Origin: Rhodoferax sp. GW822-FHT02A01
Lineage (GTDB): Bacteria; Pseudomonadota; Gammaproteobacteria; Burkholderiales; Burkholderiaceae_C
Reading direction: 5' to 3'
NCBI RefSeq assembly: GCF_038784515.1
Contig: NZ_CP152376.1
Coordinates: forward strand, 3,720,001 to 3,784,000
DNA length: 64,000 nucleotides
Part shown: positions 45,463 to 54,921 of the stretch, one piece after another
How positions within the stretch are numbered: position 1 is the first letter of the stretch
Layout of the letters: each line of letters starts with the position of its first letter
Position numbers and translations under genes: made by a program
The notes under the pieces: model-generated
Database searches by the model: none
What the model was told of the DNA's origin: nothing
The model's input: the letters and a program-made list of their open reading frames with translations, nothing else

Positions 45463-46917
45463 TCAGAGGCGCTGGCAGAGTTCGGAGGCGTGGAGCACCG
45501 GACCCTGCCAGTGGTCCGCGGCCAGGCCGTGGCGGTATACCGCTGCGCGTGCAGCCTCCTGAGCCCCATGTCCCTGCGCCAGATAGGCGCCCGTCAAGCC
45601 CGCAAGCACATCTCCCGTGCCGGCCGTGGCCAGTTTGGCGTTTCCGGTCGGGTTGATGTGCGGCATTGAATGGGGTGCGGCGATGATGGTCCCCGAGCCC
45701 TTGAGTACCACTACACATTGGAAGCGTTCAGCCAGTTGGCTAGCTGCACCCAGTCGGTCGGATTGAACGGCGTAGGTGCTCGTGCCTAGCAACCGAGCGG
45801 CCTCCAGCGGATGGGGCGTCATCACGGTGCAGTTTGGCTTGCGCCGATGGACCTGCACCTGCAAGTCGGGGCTTTGGGCGATCTGGTTGAGCGCATCGGC
45901 ATCCAGCACCAGTGCGCACGCTTCGCGCACTAGCTGGGGAAGTTGCGCAGAGATAGTGCTGCCGCCGCCACAGCCTGCGACGACCGTAACGTCCGACCAG
46001 TCAAGGCTGCCCAATGGACGAAACATCAGTTCAGGAAAATGAACGTCCAGTGCAGCCGCTTGCTCGTCCAACATACATACATATATGCGGCCTGCGCCAC
46101 CATGCAAGGCGCTGCGCGCGGCCAGCAGTGCCGCTCCGGTCATACCTTGCGCGCCCCCGACTACAGCCACATCGCCATAGCTCCCCTTGTTGCTGGCATG
46201 GGGGCGGTGAATGACGGGTGGCGGGCCGGACAAGACAGCTTGTGGTGAAGCAACCTCTGCAACCCCGAGGTCATTGAACCAGATCTCGCCGCACGCATCC
46301 CGCCCGGATGCGGTGAACAGACCGAGCTTGAGTGTGAGCAAGCTCAAGGTGAAGTCCGCGACCACATGCACGTCCTGTGTGGATCCGTGATCCGCGTGCA
46401 GGCCGCTGGGGATATCGACAGCGATGGTGGGTGATGCCGACGCGTTCATGTACTCCACCCAATCCGCGTAAGGAGCTGCAATGGGCCGTTGCGCGCCAAT
46501 TCCAAATAGTGCGTCCAGGCAGACATCAAACTGGGGTGGCACCGAGGACTGCATGGTGACACCCGCTTGCCGCGCGGTCTCCCAGGCTCGGCGTGCATCT
46601 GCAGGTCCCTTGAGCGGGTCATGCACCAAGCTGACAACCGGTTGCTTGCCCCACTGCAGAAGATGCACGGCGGCTTCCATCCCATCCCCGCCATTGTTGC
46701 CTGGGCCGCATGCAATCCAAATGACTTTTGCGTGGGGCGCTAGTGCCAGGGTGAGCCGGGCAAGTGCCAGGCCTGCAGTTTGCATCAGCGGGATGGCGCC
46801 AGATTGGCTGGCGTACAAGCTTTCCAGCTTGCGGGCATGCTCCACAGTGTGCAATGGCCAGGCACGTTGTGAGTACGCGCTATTTGCGCGGACTATGCGT
46901 TCAGAATTCGTAGACAT
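45463..46917 (-). CDS. nnr: Bifunctional NAD(P)HX epimerase/dehydratase
   Basis: Metabolite-repair enzyme of about 484 residues restoring damaged NADH and NADPH hydrates. The N-terminal half is the epimerase (YjeF_N, with GPGNNGGDGMEAA and VDIPSGLHAD), and the C-terminal half is the ADP- or ATP-dependent dehydratase (YjeF_C/carbohydrate-kinase fold, with GSYGDVAVVGGAQGMTGAALLAARSALHGGAG, LDADALN, MTPHPLEAARLL and the catalytic loop AGTGDVLAGLTGAYLAQG). Start ATG 46917 (MSTNSERIV) overlaps the end of the MBL-fold gene by 17 bases. Third gene of the HDOD-MBL-nnr run. Confidence 0.93.
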   Translation of the reverse strand: MSTNSERIVRANSAYSQRAWPLHTVEHARKLESLYASQSGAIPLMQTAGLALARLTLALAPHAKVIWIACGPGNNGGDGMEAAVHLLQWGKQPVVSLVHDPLKGPADARRAWETARQAGVTMQSSVPPQFDVCLDALFGIGAQRPIAAPYADWVEYMNASASPTIAVDIPSGLHADHGSTQDVHVVADFTLSLLTLKLGLFTASGRDACGEIWFNDLGVAEVASPQAVLSGPPPVIHRPHASNKGSYGDVAVVGGAQGMTGAALLAARSALHGGAGRIYVCMLDEQAAALDVHFPELMFRPLGSLDWSDVTVVAGCGGGSTISAQLPQLVREACALVLDADALNQIAQSPDLQVQVHRRKPNCTVMTPHPLEAARLLGTSTYAVQSDRLGAASQLAERFQCVVVLKGSGTIIAAPHSMPHINPTGNAKLATAGTGDVLAGLTGAYLAQGHGAQEAARAAVYRHGLAADHWQGPVLHASELCQRL

Positions 46918-47788
46918 CGCCTTCACGCGCCAGGCGGACATCCAGACCTTGGGCATTGTGTGCATGGTCTTGCAGTGCCGCCGCAAAGACGGTTTCCAGC
47001 GCATCGTCGCTGCGAGTGGGTTCATGGTGGGTGCAGAACAGCACCTTGGCACCGGCGGCCTTGGCGATGCCTATGCTGCTACCGTAGGTGCCATGTCCCC
47101 AGCCCTTTTTGCTGGCGTATTCCGCATCGGTATAAGAGCTGTCGGCAATCAGCACATCCACGTTTCGTATGGCGTCGTAGATGGATTGGTTCTTCTCGTC
47201 CACGAACACTTGGTATTCGTCATACCCTTCCTCACCAGGCTCGTAGATGTTGTAAGGCGGCTCATGGTCGCCCGTAAAGAAAACCGATTTACCGTTGCAC
47301 TCTACGCGGTAACCAAAGTCAATGACCGGATGATTGAGCAGACAAGGAGTCACTTTGGCGGAGCCCACTTGCACGGTCTCATTCGGCGTTAAGGTGACGT
47401 ATTCAATCCGTGCCTTCATTTCGGCTTCTCGAACAGGGAAATAGCTGTACTGCAGCTGTACCGACATCACCTGTTCAATGCCTTTGCCTGAGACCGGGTC
47501 GAAGCCACCATGCAGGCGCAGCGTGTTGCCCGGAATGAAGTTGGGAATGAACAGGGGCAGGCCCTGGATGTGGTCCCAATGCGAATGCGTAATCAGTACG
47601 TTGGCCGTGACCGGCAACTCCGCCAGCAGGGCTTGCGAGAGCGGGAAGATGCCCGTGCCTGCATCCAGAATGATGAGTTCATTGTTGTCGGTGCGAATCT
47701 CGATGCAGGTGGTGTTGCCGCCATAACGAACAGTCTTGGGGCCCGGGCAGGCTATGGATCCGCGTACGCCCCAGAATTTGACCTTCAT
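46901..47788 (-). CDS. MBL-fold metallo-hydrolase
   Basis: A 295-residue metallo-beta-lactamase-fold enzyme. The start MKVKFWGVRGSIACPG and the sequence RYGGNTTCIEI are typical of cAMP phosphodiesterase-like and phosphorylcholine-hydrolase-like members. The metal motif HSHWDHIQG is complete, with further ligands in LNHPVIDFGYRVE, FTGDHEPP and CTHHEPTRSDD. Whether it acts on a cyclic nucleotide or another ester is not decided. It follows the HDOD gene by 10 bases and overlaps the nnr gene, which may imply linked signalling or detoxification. Confidence 0.87.
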   Translation of the reverse strand: MKVKFWGVRGSIACPGPKTVRYGGNTTCIEIRTDNNELIILDAGTGIFPLSQALLAELPVTANVLITHSHWDHIQGLPLFIPNFIPGNTLRLHGGFDPVSGKGIEQVMSVQLQYSYFPVREAEMKARIEYVTLTPNETVQVGSAKVTPCLLNHPVIDFGYRVECNGKSVFFTGDHEPPYNIYEPGEEGYDEYQVFVDEKNQSIYDAIRNVDVLIADSSYTDAEYASKKGWGHGTYGSSIGIAKAAGAKVLFCTHHEPTRSDDALETVFAAALQDHAHNAQGLDVRLAREGDVYEF

Positions 47789-47798
47789 CGTGCTCGCC

Positions 47799-48641
47799 TC
47801 ATAGTTTCGCGAAAATTTTGGCCTCTTCGAAGAGGGCGTTCAGGTCGCCCATCGAGGCGATGACTTCGTCCAGGGTTCCGCCCAGGCGCTTTTGTACTGC
47901 GGGCGGAAGCTCATCAAAACATGGATTGCCTCCGAACCCAAACTGCAGCTTCTTGCTGATCTGATTGGCCGCGAATACGCATGCAATCATGTCCGTATCT
48001 TTCAGATTGTCCGGGTTCTGGCGGCCAATGGTTTCTATCAGGGCGGGCGCAAAACGCCATTTTTCAGCCAGCATGGCACCCACCACGAAGTGATCAACGC
48101 CGATGTGCTTTTGCAAAGCCTTGTGCAGAGGGGTTTGGGTGGCCTGGCTTTCTTCCAGCGCCGCTTTGAATTCGTTGGACATGAATTGGGCAAACACCAC
48201 TTTCCCAAAGTCGTGCAGCAGTCCGGCAATAAAGCAATCCATCGGGTCGGCGTCATCCACCTTGTGAGCCAGTTGCTTGGCCAATCCGGCCGTCGCCAGG
48301 GAATGCAAAAGATATTGCTGCACGTCAAAACCCGAGGCGTTGTCCTTTGGCAGCATGCCGATGGCCGCAATGCTGAGTGCCAGGTTCTTGATGGTGTTGA
48401 AGCCTAGGTACACCACTGAATGGCCGATAGATGTGATCTGCTTGGGAAGACTGTAGTAGGCCGAATTCACCACCTTGAGGATCTTGACCGTGACCACCGG
48501 ATCCTTGTCGATCACGTCCACCAGATCCTTGGGCGTGCTGTTTACGTCACGGGTGAGTTCCAGAATGCGTTGCACGCTCTTGGGAAAGGCAGGCATACCG
48601 TCAACGGCGGCAGTCAGTCGTTGGGAAAGTTCAGGGCTCAT
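47799..48641 (-). CDS. HDOD-domain signalling protein
   Basis: A 280-residue cytosolic protein consisting of one HDOD domain (LPAFPKSVQRILELTRDVNSTPKDLVDVIDKDPVVTVKILKVVNSAYY near the start; residues about 15-220). HDOD proteins lack the catalytic residues of HD-GYP enzymes and act as scaffolds in signalling. LHDFGKVVFAQF and HIGVDHFVVGAMLAEKW are the usual family motifs. No REC, GGDEF or EAL domain is attached. It heads a compact run HDOD, MBL-fold, nnr on the minus strand. Confidence 0.9.
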   Translation of the reverse strand: MSPELSQRLTAAVDGMPAFPKSVQRILELTRDVNSTPKDLVDVIDKDPVVTVKILKVVNSAYYSLPKQITSIGHSVVYLGFNTIKNLALSIAAIGMLPKDNASGFDVQQYLLHSLATAGLAKQLAHKVDDADPMDCFIAGLLHDFGKVVFAQFMSNEFKAALEESQATQTPLHKALQKHIGVDHFVVGAMLAEKWRFAPALIETIGRQNPDNLKDTDMIACVFAANQISKKLQFGFGGNPCFDELPPAVQKRLGGTLDEVIASMGDLNALFEEAKIFAKL

Positions 48642-48700
48642 AGCGTGGCTTTTTATGTTTTGTCCATTGTGTCAGCTAGTGGCACGGGAGCAAAGCGATT

Positions 48701-49945
48701 TCACCTTTGAAAGCGCCCGGGGTGTAGTCTGCTGATATCCAGTTCGGTCTGTCTGCCGCTCACCAGGTCAGCGATGATGCGGGCCGAACCGGCGGCCATG
48801 GTCCAGCCGTTTTGACCATGGCCCAGGTTGAGCCAAATGCCGGGGCCGCTGCCGGGGCCGATCAGGGGCACGCCGTCTGGCGTGAATTGGCTCGCACCCT
48901 TCCAGAGTTGCGCATTGCGGCTGAAGTCCGCAGCACCGGGAAACAGGGTGTTGAGGCTGCGGTATAGCTGCTTGACGGTCTTCTCATCGTTGCCCTGGTT
49001 GTGCGAACCTATTTCCGCACCGCCAGCCACGCGCACGCGGGCGCCGATGCGGCTTATCGTGACGTGGTTGCGGCAATCCTGAACGGCGCTGCGCGGTGCG
49101 TTCAGGGGCTCACGAATGGGGGCGCTCAGCGAATAGCTCCAAACCGTGGTCAGCGGCAAGGACTGCAAGCCCGGCAATCCCAGAGCGGCACTGCCGGTGC
49201 CGGCGCAGATGACAACCTGGTCGACGTCGTGCGTGACGCCGTCCGCTGTACGAATCTGGATGCCGGACGTGGAGGATATCCCGCTTACTGGCGTACCGAA
49301 ATGCAACTGTGCGCCGGATTGCGTCAGCTTGTCCTTGAGCAGATGGGCAAATTGCCTGCAGTTGCCGATTTCATCCCCCGGAAAATAGCTGGCCGCGGCA
49401 AAGGCGTAGTCCGATTGCAAAGCTGGCTCCAGCGCGCGGGCTTCGGCGGCGGTCAGCACCTGCGAGACCAGCCCCGCTTCCTTGAGAATCTTGAGGCGTT
49501 CCTGGTGTTGCGCCAGCTCGGCCTCGGACTGCCACAGCAGCAGGTTGCCCTGGGATTGCTCAAATGCCAAGGCGGCTTGTGTGGCGCGTTTGTGCAATTG
49601 CTCCAGGCTGTATGCCGCCAAGGCAAAGGCGGCCGCCAGGTTTGCCGGAAAATCGCGGCCAGGTGTCTTCCAGCCCAGCAGCCATTTCAGGTCGCTCAGA
49701 CCAAAGCCCTTGCCAACTGAAAGAGGGGACCGGGCAGAGACGGCGCGCAACCAAGCGCCATGTGGCCACGCCGGAAGTGCTAACGGGTGTGACAAGCTGG
49801 GCGACAGGTGGCCGGCACAGGCAAAGCTGGCCTCTTGTGCCACTGACGAATTGCGTTCAAATATGCTGACTTCGTGTCCATCCTGCGCCAGCTCGAATGC
49901 CGTACACATGCCGACGATCCCGGCGCCAATTACCGCAATTTTCAT
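48701..49945 (-). CDS. dadA: D-amino acid dehydrogenase-type FAD oxidoreductase
   Basis: A 414-residue membrane-linked flavoprotein that oxidatively deaminates D-amino acids such as D-alanine. The FAD fold begins MKIAVIGAGIVGMCTAFEL with the DadA-type SSVAQEASFACAGHLSPS, and the C-terminal GPGIWLNLGHGQNGWTMAAGSARIIADLVSG holds the isoalloxazine contacts. The length is typical. It is divergent from rpsB, with a 225-base gap, and precedes the HDOD gene by 59 bases. No alanine racemase (dadX) is next to it, so D-alanine as substrate is assumed from the family. Confidence 0.88.
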   Translation of the reverse strand: MKIAVIGAGIVGMCTAFELAQDGHEVSIFERNSSVAQEASFACAGHLSPSLSHPLALPAWPHGAWLRAVSARSPLSVGKGFGLSDLKWLLGWKTPGRDFPANLAAAFALAAYSLEQLHKRATQAALAFEQSQGNLLLWQSEAELAQHQERLKILKEAGLVSQVLTAAEARALEPALQSDYAFAAASYFPGDEIGNCRQFAHLLKDKLTQSGAQLHFGTPVSGISSTSGIQIRTADGVTHDVDQVVICAGTGSAALGLPGLQSLPLTTVWSYSLSAPIREPLNAPRSAVQDCRNHVTISRIGARVRVAGGAEIGSHNQGNDEKTVKQLYRSLNTLFPGAADFSRNAQLWKGASQFTPDGVPLIGPGSGPGIWLNLGHGQNGWTMAAGSARIIADLVSGRQTELDISRLHPGRFQR

Positions 49946-50018
49946 GAAAACCTATTTCTGCATTCAGGAGTCGGACACGAGGCAGGGAGGAACTGGGGGC
50001 AAACCCGTACTTCCATGC

Positions 50019-50059
50019 TAAAATCTGCGGGTTGTGCAGGTGGTGCGTTTGATACCACC
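50019..50059 (+). promoter_or_regulatory. Probable rpsB promoter -10 and leader hairpin
   Basis: TGCTAAAAT (extended -10 at 50016-50024) lies about 147 bases before the rpsB start. Just downstream GGTGGT (50039-50044) and ACCACC (50054-50059) can form a stem, which could be part of an rpsB autoregulatory leader. No convincing -35 was seen. Inference. Confidence 0.4.
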
Positions 50060-50170
50060 CACAATAAATCGCAAACCGGTTCTGACAAGGTGTTGTGTTT
50101 TTGAAGAATTTTATCTTCACTGAATGCAATTGACGGGCCGGATTTAAGACCTAACCTTTGGAGAAATTAC

Positions 50171-50917
50171 ATGGCAGTCACAATGCGCGAAATGTTGGAA
50201 GCAGGCGTCCACTTTGGTCACCAAACACGCTTCTGGAACCCCAAGATGGCCCCGTTCATCTTCGGTCATCGCAACAAGATTCACATCATCAACCTGGAAA
50301 AGTCGCTCCCGATGTTCCAGGACGCCGCCAAGTTTGTGCGTCAACTCTCCGCCAAGCGCGGCACCATCTTGATGGTGGGTACCAAGCGCCAAGCCCGAGA
50401 AATCGTGGCCACCGAAGCGCAGCGCGCAGGTGTGCCTTACGTTGATCAGCGTTGGTTGGGCGGTATGCTGACCAACTTCAAGACGGTCAAGACTTCCATC
50501 AAGCGCCTCAAGGACATGAAGGTCCAGCAAGAAGCCGGTCTGGAATCCATGAGCAAGAAAGAGCAGCTGATGTTTGCTCGCGAGCTGGAAAAGCTGGAAA
50601 AGGACATCGGCGGCATTCAGGACATGAACACCTTGCCGGACGCGATTTTCGTGATCGACGTGGGCTACCACAAGATCGCCATCGCCGAAGCCCGCAAGCT
50701 GGGCATTCCCCTGATTGGTGTGGTGGACTCCAACCACTCTCCTGAAGGTATTGATTACGTGATCCCCGGTAACGATGACTCCTCCAAGGCTGTCACCCTG
50801 TACGCCCGTGGCATCGCTGACGCCGTTCTGGAAGGCCGTGCCAACGCCGTGGACGACGTGGTCAAGGCTGTGGCCGAAACCGAAGACGAGTTTGTTGAGG
50901 TCAACGAGGCTGCCTAA
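50171..50917 (+). CDS. rpsB: 30S ribosomal protein S2
   Basis: Ribosomal small-subunit protein of 248 residues with the family signatures [28 protein letters not shown] at the start and [16 protein letters not shown] in the centre. The ATG follows TTGGAGAAATT. A strong terminator-like hairpin separates it from tsf, as in many bacteria, allowing more S2 than downstream products. First gene of the long rightward run to the window end. Confidence 0.99.
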   Translation: MAVTMREMLEAGVHFGHQTRFWNPKMAPFIFGHRNKIHIINLEKSLPMFQDAAKFVRQLSAKRGTILMVGTKRQAREIVATEAQRAGVPYVDQRWLGGMLTNFKTVKTSIKRLKDMKVQQEAGLESMSKKEQLMFARELEKLEKDIGGIQDMNTLPDAIFVIDVGYHKIAIAEARKLGIPLIGVVDSNHSPEGIDYVIPGNDDSSKAVTLYARGIADAVLEGRANAVDDVVKAVAETEDEFVEVNEAA

Positions 50918-50933
50918 AGCATTGCCCGCCAAG

Positions 50934-50962
50934 AAAAGGGGGCTTTGTTGCCCCTTTTTTTT
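50934..50962 (+). terminator. Attenuator-type terminator between rpsB and tsf
   Basis: AAAAGGGGGC pairs with GCCCCTTTT around TTTGTT and continues into eight T residues. It should end part of the rpsB transcripts while some continue into tsf. Confidence 0.9.
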
Positions 50963-51002
50963 AAGCTGTTATTGAATTTGAACTGATTACGGAGAACTGA
51001 AA

Positions 51003-51926
51003 ATGGCTGCAATTACTGCGAGTATGGTTGCTGAACTGCGTGGCAAGACCGACGCCCCCATGATGGAATGCAAGAAGGCTTTGACCGAAGCTGAAGGCAA
51101 CATGGAAAAAGCGGAAGAGCTGCTGCGCGTCAAGCTGGGCAGCAAGGCCGGCAAGGCCGCCGCACGCATCACTGCCGAAGGCGTGGTGGCAAGCTTTGTG
51201 GAAGGCGCTGTGGGCGCGCTGATCGAAGTGAACTGCGAAACCGACTTTGTTACCAAGAATGACAGCTTCCTGGCATTGGCCAAGGCTGCTGCCGAACTGA
51301 TCGCCAAGCACAACCCCGCTGATGTGGCAGCGCTGGGTGCGCTTTCCTACAGCCAGGATGGCTTTGGTCCCACGCTCGAAGATGTGCGCAAAGGCCTGAT
51401 CGGCAAGATTGGCGAGAACATGACGTTCCGCCGCTTCAAGCGTTTTGCAAGCGGCGCCAAGCTGGCTACCTATCTGCACGGCACCCGCATTGGTGTGGTC
51501 GTTGAGTTTGACGGTGACGAAGTGGCAGCCAAGGACGTTGCCATGCACGTGGCTGCGATGAAGCCTGTGGCTCTGTCCAGCGCTGAAGTGCCTGCCGAGT
51601 TGGTGGAGCGTGAGCGTTCGGTGGCATCGGCCAAGGCCGCAGAAGATGCGGCAATCGCCACAGCGGCCGGCAAGCCCGTGCAGTCTGCTGAAATCGTTGC
51701 CAAGCGCATCGAAGGTGGCGTGCAGAAGTACCTGAAGGAAGTGTCCCTGTTCAACCAGGCATTCGTGAAGAACGACAAGCAAACGGTTGAGCAGATGCTC
51801 AAGGCCGCCAACACCACCGTCAAGGGTTTCACCCTTTATGTGGTGGGTGAGGGCATTGAGAAGAAGGTGGACGACTTCGCTGCAGAAGTGGCTGCTCAAG
51901 TGGCCGCTGCCAAGCAGGCTGCCTAA
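51003..51926 (+). CDS. tsf: Elongation factor Ts
   Basis: Guanine-nucleotide exchange factor that recycles EF-Tu, with 307 residues. The N-terminal UBA-like part has [26 protein letters not shown], followed by the core motif [13 protein letters not shown] (here [16 protein letters not shown]), both conserved. The ATG is preceded by GGAG. It lies 85 bases after rpsB, beyond the hairpin. Confidence 0.99.
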   Translation: MAAITASMVAELRGKTDAPMMECKKALTEAEGNMEKAEELLRVKLGSKAGKAAARITAEGVVASFVEGAVGALIEVNCETDFVTKNDSFLALAKAAAELIAKHNPADVAALGALSYSQDGFGPTLEDVRKGLIGKIGENMTFRRFKRFASGAKLATYLHGTRIGVVVEFDGDEVAAKDVAMHVAAMKPVALSSAEVPAELVERERSVASAKAAEDAAIATAAGKPVQSAEIVAKRIEGGVQKYLKEVSLFNQAFVKNDKQTVEQMLKAANTTVKGFTLYVVGEGIEKKVDDFAAEVAAQVAAAKQAA

Positions 51927-51967
51927 TTCCGTTCAACCCACCAACCAGGCCCGACAGGACGTACCCC

Positions 51968-52690
51968 ATGCAGCAAGAAAAGCCCGCTTTCAAGAGAATT
52001 TTGTTGAAATTGTCTGGTGAGGCGCTGATGGGGGACGACCAATTCGGCATCAACCGCGACACCATTGTGCGCATGGTTGAAGAAGTGGCCGAGGTTACGC
52101 GCCTGGGGGTCGAGGTTGCCGTGGTGATCGGCGGCGGCAACATCTTCCGTGGCGTGGCCGGCGGTTCTGTGGGAATGGACCGTGCCACTGCCGACTACAT
52201 GGGCATGCTGGCAACTGTGATGAACTCCTTGGCCTTGGGTGACACCATGAACAAGGCCGGACTGACTGCGCGTGTGATGTCAGCCATTGCCATTGAGCAG
52301 GTTGTCGAGCCCTATGTGCGTCCCAAGGCATTGCAGTATCTGGAAGAAGGCAAGGTCGTCATCTTTGCTGCCGGCACGGGCAATCCTTTCTTTACCACCG
52401 ATACAGCCGCTGCATTGCGTGGCGCGGAAATTGGAGCGCAGATTGTTCTGAAGGCAACCAAGGTGGATGGCGTGTATTCGGCCGACCCCAAGAAAGACCC
52501 GGACGCCAAGCGCTATTCCAAGATTACGTTCGATGAAGCCATGTCGAAGAACCTGGGCATCATGGATGCCACGGCGTTCGCGTTGTGCCGCGACCAGAAG
52601 CTGCCCATCAAGGTTTTCTCCATCTTCAAGCACGGTGCACTCAAGCGCGTGGTGATGGGGGAAGATGAAGGCACGTTGGTTCACGTGTAA
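51968..52690 (+). CDS. pyrH: UMP kinase
   Basis: Phosphorylates UMP to UDP; a hexameric amino-acid-kinase-family enzyme of 240 residues. Seen: [47 protein letters not shown] and the conserved [18 protein letters not shown]. In the usual rpsB-tsf-pyrH-frr order. Confidence 0.99.
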   Translation: MQQEKPAFKRILLKLSGEALMGDDQFGINRDTIVRMVEEVAEVTRLGVEVAVVIGGGNIFRGVAGGSVGMDRATADYMGMLATVMNSLALGDTMNKAGLTARVMSAIAIEQVVEPYVRPKALQYLEEGKVVIFAAGTGNPFFTTDTAAALRGAEIGAQIVLKATKVDGVYSADPKKDPDAKRYSKITFDEAMSKNLGIMDATAFALCRDQKLPIKVFSIFKHGALKRVVMGEDEGTLVHV

Positions 52691-52736
52691 ATTGTGATTT
52701 TGCCCATTGGCAGTTTGATGGTCGGAGGATAAGAAA

Positions 52737-53297
52737 ATGGCTATTGCCGAAATCAAAAAGACGCTCGAAGGCAAGATGGACCACTCCATCGAGTCTTTCA
52801 AACACAACCTCACCAAGATACGTACAGGCCGTGCCAATCCCGCCTTGCTGGATACGGTGCACGTGGATTACTACGGGTCCATGCTCCCCATCAGCCAGGT
52901 TGCCAATCTGTCGCTGATCGACGCGCGCACCATTGGTATTCAGCCCTGGGAAAAGAACATGGCTGCCAAGATCGAAAAGGCCATTCGCGACAGCGACCTT
53001 GGCCTGAACCCATCCAGCATGGGCGAGTTGATCCGCGTACCCATGCCCGCCATGACGGAAGAGCGTCGCCGCGAGTTGACCAAGGTAGTGCGCAGCGAAG
53101 GCGAAGGCGCCAAGGTGGCCATTCGCAATATCCGTCGCGATGCCAACGATGCTGTCAAGAAGCTGGTCAAGGACAAGCTGGCATCCGAAGATGACCAAAA
53201 GCGCTCTGAAGCAGACATTCAGAAGATCACGGACAAACATATTGCCGAAGTGGATCGCCTCGTGGCGTCCAAAGAGCAGGACATCATGGCTGTCTAA
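52737..53297 (+). CDS. frr: Ribosome recycling factor
   Basis: Splits post-termination ribosomes together with EF-G; 186 residues. The family regions [19 protein letters not shown] and the C-terminal [28 protein letters not shown] are typical. GGAGGA precedes the ATG at a suitable distance. It ends 30 bases before uppS. Confidence 0.99.
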   Translation: MAIAEIKKTLEGKMDHSIESFKHNLTKIRTGRANPALLDTVHVDYYGSMLPISQVANLSLIDARTIGIQPWEKNMAAKIEKAIRDSDLGLNPSSMGELIRVPMPAMTEERRRELTKVVRSEGEGAKVAIRNIRRDANDAVKKLVKDKLASEDDQKRSEADIQKITDKHIAEVDRLVASKEQDIMAV

Positions 53298-53326
53298 GGC
53301 CAGTTTACTTGCTCTCTCGATCACCA

Positions 53327-54055
53327 ATGGCCGTTGCACCGGTGTCTGTCCCAGGCCACATTGCTATCGTGATGGATGGCAATGGGCGCTGGGCGTCCAA
53401 GCGTTTCTTGCCGCGAATTGCGGGCCACAAACAGGGCGTTGATGTACTCAAGCGCACGGTGCGAAGCTGTGCGTTGCACGGTGTCAAGGTTCTGACGGTA
53501 TTCGCTTTTTCCTCCGAAAATTGGAGACGTCCGGCCGACGAGGTATCCGCTCTGATGGATATTCTGGTGGTGGCCCTGTCCCGCGAACTGAACCAACTCA
53601 AAAAAGACGGCGTCAGGCTGCAATTCATAGGCTCACGTCAAGGCCTGTCTGAGCGTGTGCGCCAAAGCCTGGATACGGCGGAGCGTGAAACAGCGGACAA
53701 CAAGGTGATCACGCTCAATGTCTGCTTCAACTATGGCGGACGTTGGGACGTAGTGCATGCTGCACAACTATTGGCGTCTGCTGGTGAGGAGATCACCGAG
53801 GAAAGCCTATCTGCAAAATTGTCGACCAGCACCTGCGGTGACCCCGATCTGATCATCCGAACGGGCGGTGAAATGCGCCTGAGCAACTTCTTGCTGTGGC
53901 AAGCTGCGTACAGTGAGCTTTATTTCTCCGAAGTACTGTGGCCAGACTTTGATGAAGCAGCCCTGGAAGCCGCCATTCAGGCTTTTGCTTCGCGTGAACG
54001 TCGCTTCGGCATGACGACCGAGCAATTGCCGGCCTCCAAAAACGCATCCGCTTAA
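53327..54055 (+). CDS. uppS: Undecaprenyl diphosphate synthase
   Basis: cis-Prenyltransferase building the C55 lipid carrier for cell-wall synthesis. ATG 53327 (MAVAPVSVPGHIAIVMDGNGRWA) is preferred over TTG 53309. Catalytic MDGNGRWA, FSSENWRRP and RTGGEMRLSNFLLWQAAYSELYF are present. About 242 residues, as usual. Its isoprene units come from the MEP pathway, which includes the dxr gene two places downstream. Confidence 0.97.
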   Translation: MAVAPVSVPGHIAIVMDGNGRWASKRFLPRIAGHKQGVDVLKRTVRSCALHGVKVLTVFAFSSENWRRPADEVSALMDILVVALSRELNQLKKDGVRLQFIGSRQGLSERVRQSLDTAERETADNKVITLNVCFNYGGRWDVVHAAQLLASAGEEITEESLSAKLSTSTCGDPDLIIRTGGEMRLSNFLLWQAAYSELYFSEVLWPDFDEAALEAAIQAFASRERRFGMTTEQLPASKNASA

Positions 54056-54066
54056 GCGGACTCTCT

Positions 54067-54921
54067 ATGCTCAAGCAAAGAATCCTGACAGCCCTGGTGT
54101 TGCTGGCGATATTGCTGCCTGCCACCTTCTACTCAAATGCCACGCCGTTCGGAGTTGTGACGCTTGTTCTACTGACGTGCGCGGCGTGGGAGTGGGCCAA
54201 TCTCAACGGATTTGAGCGCATGGCTGCACTTCTCACCGGGCTGGTCTGTGCCTTGCTGTGCGCTGGCGCCTGGTACTTGGGCATGCCCTATGTGAGGCTG
54301 GGCAACTTGTGGATGTTGGTTGGTGCCTTTTGGGTAATTGCTGGTGCGTGGGCGTTGCGCTCTGGAGTTGCTGCATGGCAGGGTTTCCCACGCGTGCTGC
54401 GATTGACAGGCGGAGTCTTGTTGCTGTGGGCGGCATGGCTGGCCGTCATGCAGGCTCGCGTAATCGGTGTCAATTTTCTTTTGTCGGTTCTGGTGCTGGT
54501 GTGGGCTGCCGACATTGGTGCCTATTTCTCCGGACGTGCGTTTGGCGGACGGATTTTCCCCAACAAGCTGGCCCCTAGCATCAGCCCGGGCAAGACCTGG
54601 GAAGGTGTGATGGGTGGAATGGTTGCCGTCTTCCTGGTGGCGTTGCTCTGGATGGCGCTGGAGTCGCATGTGGATAGGCAATCCGTCAGCATTTATACCC
54701 GTCTGTGGATGATGGGGACCCCCCTGTTGTCGGTCGGACTGGTTTTTCTCGTGGCCATGAGCGTCGTAGGAGACCTGGTGGAGTCACTGTTCAAGCGTGC
54801 GGCCGGGGTGAAGGACAGTAGTAAGCTGTTGCCTGGCCATGGTGGGGTTCTGGATCGTGTGGATGCGTTGCTGCCGACATTGCCATTGGCCATGATGCTG
54901 GTGAGCGGAGGTCTGCAATGA
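54067..54921 (+). CDS. cdsA: Phosphatidate cytidylyltransferase
   Basis: Integral membrane enzyme making CDP-diacylglycerol for phospholipid synthesis. Of 284 residues, with about eight hydrophobic segments and the signature toward the C-terminus (DLVESLFKRAAGVKDSSKLLPGHGGVLDRVDALLP). SPGKTWEGVMGG is the second conserved region. It overlaps dxr by 4 bases (ATGA). Confidence 0.97.
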   Translation: MLKQRILTALVLLAILLPATFYSNATPFGVVTLVLLTCAAWEWANLNGFERMAALLTGLVCALLCAGAWYLGMPYVRLGNLWMLVGAFWVIAGAWALRSGVAAWQGFPRVLRLTGGVLLLWAAWLAVMQARVIGVNFLLSVLVLVWAADIGAYFSGRAFGGRIFPNKLAPSISPGKTWEGVMGGMVAVFLVALLWMALESHVDRQSVSIYTRLWMMGTPLLSVGLVFLVAMSVVGDLVESLFKRAAGVKDSSKLLPGHGGVLDRVDALLPTLPLAMMLVSGGLQ

